Source of the DNA: Granulicella sp. S190
GTDB taxonomy: Bacteria; Acidobacteriota; Terriglobia; Terriglobales; Acidobacteriaceae
DNA length: 53,298 bases
Direction of reading: 5' to 3'
NCBI RefSeq assembly: GCF_009766095.1
Contig: NZ_LMUD01000039.1
Span: forward strand, 30,143 to 83,440
Positions 50,262-53,298 of this stretch are shown here, one piece after another (positions within the stretch are counted from its first letter, which is position 1; each line of letters begins with the position of its first letter). The position numbers were made by a program, and so were the translations under genes. The notes beneath the pieces were generated by a model, which did not search any database, was not told the DNA's origin, and was given only the letters and a program-made list of their open reading frames with translations.

Positions 50262-50918
50262 TTGCCTCAAGCCTCGCACACGCTCCTGGAGCCCCGTAAA
50301 CAGCCAGTTCAAGCTCGCTCCACTGCCAGCGTCGATGCCATTCTCGACGCCACCACTCAGGTTTTACTGAGCGTAGGAAAAGAGCGCCTCACCACAACCA
50401 GGGTAGCTCTGCGTGCAGGCGTCTCCATCGGGACCCTCTACCAGTACTTTCCCAACAAGAGCGCTCTCCTGCAAGCTGCCTTGAAGCGTCACCTCGACGA
50501 CGTCACCAAAGCCATCGAACAAGTCACGCAGGAGCAAAAAGGAAACACCCTCGAGAGTATGGCGACCGCTCTTATCACCACCTTCCTCCGCGCCAAGATG
50601 AAGGATGCCAAGACCAGCGTCGCTCTCTACTCTGTCAGCTCCGATGTGGACGGAGCCAAGATGGCGCAGCGCATGGGCCTCCGCTCCAACAAAGCCGTAG
50701 TGGAGATGTTATCAACCACCTGCGAGCCTCTCGCCAAAGATCCGCACCTCGTAGCCTCCATGCTGATGAGTGCCATGGCCGGAGTCAGCCGCAGGCTGCT
50801 TGAATCCGGCGCCCCAGAAAAACACTTCGACACCCTGCATCAAGAGCTCCTCTTCATGGCGTCCACCTATCTGCAAGCAGTCAAAGCTCCGCAAGCGACA
50901 GTTACTCATCGCCTATAG
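50262..50918 (+). CDS. TetR/AcrR-family transcriptional regulator
   Basis: The product of 218 residues starts at a TTG with AGGAG upstream. The N-terminal helix-turn-helix is ALRAGVSIGTLYQYFPNKSALLQAAL; the C-terminal part is an all-helical ligand domain. Divergent from the aldo/keto reductase gene, with 83 bases between, it probably controls that gene. The spacer has AGTTA...AGTTA (50214-50228) but no convincing palindrome. Confidence 0.9.
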   Translation: MPQASHTLLEPRKQPVQARSTASVDAILDATTQVLLSVGKERLTTTRVALRAGVSIGTLYQYFPNKSALLQAALKRHLDDVTKAIEQVTQEQKGNTLESMATALITTFLRAKMKDAKTSVALYSVSSDVDGAKMAQRMGLRSNKAVVEMLSTTCEPLAKDPHLVASMLMSAMAGVSRRLLESGAPEKHFDTLHQELLFMASTYLQAVKAPQATVTHRL

Positions 50919-50951
50919 TCTCTACTTCTTGCATACAGGCTTCCCCCCAAG

Positions 50952-51107
50952 AACGTCACCTCCACCGAAGCCATGCAGCTTTCACACGGCGCAGCAGAGA
51001 CCACCCGTAAGAAACGTCAACTCGACCGAAGCCGTTCACAGTCTTATCGTGAACGGTGCAGTGGAGAGACCCCCGTATCTCGCCTTTGTCTCTGCTTTTG
51101 CTCTTCG
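50952..51107. repeat. Two tandem intergenic repeat elements (copy 2 with the shared core)
   Basis: Copy A (50952-51009) and copy B (51013-51078) both begin AACGTCA...CC/GACCGAAGCC and contain a GCAG(C/T)(G/A)GAGA(G)ACC core. Copy B has a perfect hairpin CCGTTCAC / GTGAACGG (51032-51039, 51049-51056) and the 21-base core at 51058-51078, identical to that at 43832. The tail ends in TGCTCTTCG at 51099-51107, as in the first copy. Confidence 0.7.
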
Positions 51108-51230
51108 TCCACCCACAAAAAATAATTTGGAGTTTTGCACAGCCTTCTCAGGTCAACCTGCAAAAAATCGCCTCCTTTACTACTTCCCACTACGTCTAAC
51201 GTGACAGGCAAGAGAGAAGGAGTTTAACGA
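51108..51230. promoter_or_regulatory. Leader of the hibernation-factor gene
   Basis: A/T-rich for this genome, with AATAATTTGGAGTTTT and, close to the start, AAGGAG eight bases before the ATG (51231). No clear promoter boxes could be fixed. Confidence 0.35.
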
Positions 51231-51611
51231 ATGCAGATTCAAATCAGCAGCGATAAAAACATCTCCATGCACACCAAACTCTCCAACTTGATCGAGTCCG
51301 ATCTCAACCGCATCTTGGACCGATTCAAAGACCAACTCACCCGTGTTGAAGTTCACCTCAGCGACGAAAACGGTGACAAGGCCGGAGCGCAGGACAAACG
51401 CTGCCGCCTCGAAGTCCGTCATAAACATCACCAGGCACTCGCCGTCACCAACGACTCCTCTGACATTCCCACCGCAGTCACCGGTGCCGCCGCCAAGATG
51501 CAGCGTCTTCTCATAAGCACCTTCGGCCGCATCGAAGACAAAAATCGCTCTCTCACCACGCGAACCAGCGGCGAGGGCCAGAATCTGGTCCTGAAACCCG
51601 ACGCCGTCTAA
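51231..51611 (+). CDS. Ribosome hibernation promotion factor / RaiA family (short form)
   Basis: The product of 126 residues is the beta-alpha-beta-beta-beta-alpha domain of HPF/RaiA: MQIQISSDKNISMHTKLSNLIES, FKDQLTRVEVHLSDENGDKAG, CRLEVRHKHHQALAV and a helical KMQRLLISTFGRI. The C-terminal dimerisation domain of long HPF is absent. It would bind the 30S subunit in stationary phase. A strong ribosome site (AAGGAG) precedes the ATG. A hairpin follows the stop. Confidence 0.82.
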   Translation: MQIQISSDKNISMHTKLSNLIESDLNRILDRFKDQLTRVEVHLSDENGDKAGAQDKRCRLEVRHKHHQALAVTNDSSDIPTAVTGAAAKMQRLLISTFGRIEDKNRSLTTRTSGEGQNLVLKPDAV

Positions 51612-51641
51612 AACCTGTCAATCCCCGAAGTCCCAAATCCC

Positions 51642-51673
51642 CATGCGCCACGGGCACATTCTCGTGGCGCATG
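51642..51673 (+). terminator. Stem-loop after the hibernation-factor gene
   Basis: CATGCGCCACG (51642-51652) pairs exactly with CGTGGCGCATG (51663-51673), an 11-bp stem with a ten-base loop. Only a short T-stretch follows (AGTTTCT), so it is a likely but not ideal terminator. Confidence 0.7.
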
Positions 51674-52138
51674 AGTTTCTAGTAATCCATTAAAATAAAT
51701 AAGGAGCTCAGGAAAACTGAAACCTGGCTCTTCACTACAGGCGTCGTTCAGAAGCGAAGCGGTCTCTGGCTGCCATCGAGCAAACAAAACAACGAACAAA
51801 GCGAAAACGGTATAGCTCAGCATCCTGACCGTGGGCGTAGTCGAAGGGGATGGATCGCTGTATTGCTGTCGTTTGTTTAGGCAAAGTACGAACGCCGCGT
51901 TCGATCCAAGAGGAGGCTAATGCAACGCCGGAGCGTCTTTTTGATCTCTATCCTATTGATTACAAGTATTTTGCGCACAACCCTTTATCCTTCAACATTT
52001 TACAGACACCGACCCCTCGTAAACTGCTGATAAAAAGTACCTTCTCCGCAAGATACCCCCATGAGGGGGGAGGGGCTACACAGCAGGCAAACCAACGAGC
52101 CTCCGTGATACTCTGCCGCCGAAGAGGCTCTGCCAACA
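51674..52138. other. Gene-poor region before the alginate-lyase gene
   Basis: It contains a degenerate repeat at 51815-51880 (CATCCTGACCGTGGGCG then TAGTCGAAGGGGATGG), a possible small ORF at 51920-52030, and a dyad at 52056-52070 (CCCCCATGAGGGGG). No clear promoter is seen. Confidence 0.45.
51920..52030 (+). CDS. Possible small membrane peptide (36 residues)
   Basis: The ATG at 51920 has a near-perfect ribosome site, AGAGGAGG, four bases upstream. The 36 codons give MQRRSVFLISILLITS..., with a hydrophobic segment of about 14 residues after two Arg, and end in TGA at 52028-52030. It could be a small membrane peptide, a leader, or the start of a decayed secreted gene. No homologue is known to me. 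Confidence 0.3.
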   Translation: MQRRSVFLISILLITSILRTTLYPSTFYRHRPLVNC

Positions 52139-53298
52139 ATGGCCATTAACCGCCGCACCTTCTGCGCCCAAACCGCTACCATCCTCCTCTCGCGCAATCT
52201 CCTGACCGCCCAGGCCCTGCACCCAGCACCACCCTCCGCCCGCCCCGACGTCGCCGCGATCGACCATGATCGCATCCTCGCCCAGGCCAATAGCTACCTC
52301 ACCCAGCCCCCCGTCCCCCTCACCACCCTGCTCTGCCCCCGCAGCCCCGGCACCCCTAACGATTTCTACTCCGAAGCCGAAGACTACTCTCCCGACCCCG
52401 CCAACCCAACCGGCCCATGGACTCAACAGACCCAGCACCCAGACAGCACCCCCAACCCTGCCGCCTTCTCCGCCCACCGCGACGCCCTGCTCAACCTCAG
52501 CCTCTACGTCCCCGCCCTCACCGCCGCCTTCCTCCTCACCAGCGACCCACGCTACGCCCAGCAAGCCGCCGCTCACCTCCGCGCCTGGTTCCTCACCCCC
52601 GCCACCCGCATGACGCCCAGCATCCAGTACGCCCAGACCATACCCCCCGCAAAAAACGGCCGCCCAGAGGGAGTCATCGAAGCAGTCCACCTCGCCGAGA
52701 TCGTCCAATCGCTCCCCTTCCTCCTCCCCTCCGAAGTCTTCACCGACGAGGACCTCGCCACCCTCACCAAATGGTTCACCGACTACTTCGACTGGCTTAA
52801 CACCTCCCGCCTCGCCGGCCTCGCCCGCGACCATAAGAGCCACCACGGCTCCTCCTGGCTCCTCCAGGCCGCCGCCATCGCTCACCTCACCCAGCTCACC
52901 GACGACAGCCCCCTCACCACCCTCCGCCACCAGTACAAGAGCTCCACCATCCGCGCCCAGATCCTCGCCGACGGCACCTTCCCCCACGAGCTCACCACCC
53001 CAAACCCATACCGCAACACCCTCTTCAACCTCGACATGCTCGCCGCCATCTGCCTTCTCCTCTCCTCCCGCTTCGAGAGTGTCTGGGACTACGAGCTCCA
53101 GGACGGTCCTGGCATGCGCACCGTCGTCGCCCGCATCTACCCCTACATCCTCAGCCGAGGCTCCTGGCCCTACCGCGCCGACGCGACCTACTTCACCTCG
53201 CTCCCCATCCGCCCCCCCAGCCTCCTCTTCGCCGCCCGCGCCTACGACCGCCCCGAGTACGCCGCCCTTTGGAAGACCCTCCCCCCCGACCCACCCAA
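52139..53298 (+). CDS. Alginate-lyase-family (PL5-like) polysaccharide lyase, 3' partial
   Basis: The ATG at 52139 starts a frame that stays open to the window end: 386 codons are visible. The N-terminus NRRTFCAQTATILLSRNLLTAQ resembles a Tat signal. The following sequence has the all-helical toroid pattern of the Alginate_lyase domain: SLYVPALTAAFLLTSDPRYA, EAVHLAEIVQSLPFL, ARDHKSHHGSSWLLQAAAIA (region of the catalytic Asn-His-Gly/Trp) and ADGTFPHELTTPNPYRNTLF. It probably cleaves a uronic-acid polymer outside the cytoplasm. The sugar is not certain. Confidence 0.82.
   Translation, partial: MAINRRTFCAQTATILLSRNLLTAQALHPAPPSARPDVAAIDHDRILAQANSYLTQPPVPLTTLLCPRSPGTPNDFYSEAEDYSPDPANPTGPWTQQTQHPDSTPNPAAFSAHRDALLNLSLYVPALTAAFLLTSDPRYAQQAAAHLRAWFLTPATRMTPSIQYAQTIPPAKNGRPEGVIEAVHLAEIVQSLPFLLPSEVFTDEDLATLTKWFTDYFDWLNTSRLAGLARDHKSHHGSSWLLQAAAIAHLTQLTDDSPLTTLRHQYKSSTIRAQILADGTFPHELTTPNPYRNTLFNLDMLAAICLLLSSRFESVWDYELQDGPGMRTVVARIYPYILSRGSWPYRADATYFTSLPIRPPSLLFAARAYDRPEYAALWKTLPPDPP

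Noticed and set aside
51608..51823. 71-codon minus-strand frame after the hibernation factor
   Set aside because: It spans the 51642 hairpin, has no ribosome site and no family resemblance.

Overview
The window looks like a chromosomal segment of a soil acidobacterium of the Granulicella/Edaphobacter/Terriglobus type (class Terriglobia). This is inferred from a truncated gene of the acidobacterial VWFA-related family, a secreted small-protein family common in that phylum, GC-rich genes with strong C/G third positions, and short intergenic 'GAAG...' repeats. No rRNA, tRNA or CRISPR array was found.

Layout. (1) 1-3.6 kb is a degraded patch: the end of a nonribosomal peptide synthetase whose last module lacks an adenylation domain, then remnants of an IS3 transposase, an alpha/beta hydrolase, a CbiX-like protein, an Ig-like surface protein and a VWFA-related protein. 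(2) 3.6-14.8 kb is housekeeping: a DUF4440 protein, an AlaC-type aminotransferase, a TlpA thioredoxin with a DsbD-N protein, KdsD, a receiver-like protein without its phospho-Asp, a Crp/Fnr regulator, ProS, a PBP1b-type synthase and a Nei glycosylase that overlaps the large helicase Lhr (14.8-19.6 kb). (3) 19.7-24.9 kb is a compact chemosensory operon cheA-cheW-cheY-cheB-cheR with no chemoreceptor gene. (4) 24.9-32.7 kb is a nucleoside-salvage region (cdd, deoA, nupC, punA, udk), interrupted by a divergent pair: a small secreted protein and an FHA-GAF-AAA+ sigma-54 activator. Their shared upstream region holds two -24/-12-like sites and a 22-bp-phased direct repeat. (5) 32.6-38.4 kb holds an OlsB-like N-acyltransferase between two PlsC-family acyltransferases, a DUF2062 membrane protein, an S1/P1 nuclease and PncB. 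(6) 38.4-43.8 kb holds a Tat-exported epoxide-hydrolase-like protein, a bacterial deoxyhypusine-synthase homologue, and a hybrid kinase, receiver and Hpt protein. (7) 43.9-53.3 kb holds a large secreted collagen-like protein with eight CBM5/12-like modules, phosphoglucomutase, an aldo/keto reductase divergent from a TetR regulator, a short hibernation factor, and an alginate-lyase-family enzyme that runs off the window end.

How it fits together. Salvage genes nupC, punA and udk import and process nucleosides together with the nearby cdd-deoA pair. The kinase, receiver and Hpt protein can form one phosphorelay. Lhr-Nei suggests coupled DNA repair. The best candidate for something undescribed is the sigma-54 regulatory module at 26.8-29.5 kb; next come the acyltransferase cluster with its perfect 25-bp palindrome, and the collagen/CBM surface protein beside the phosphorelay. 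No new defence or mobile system was seen.
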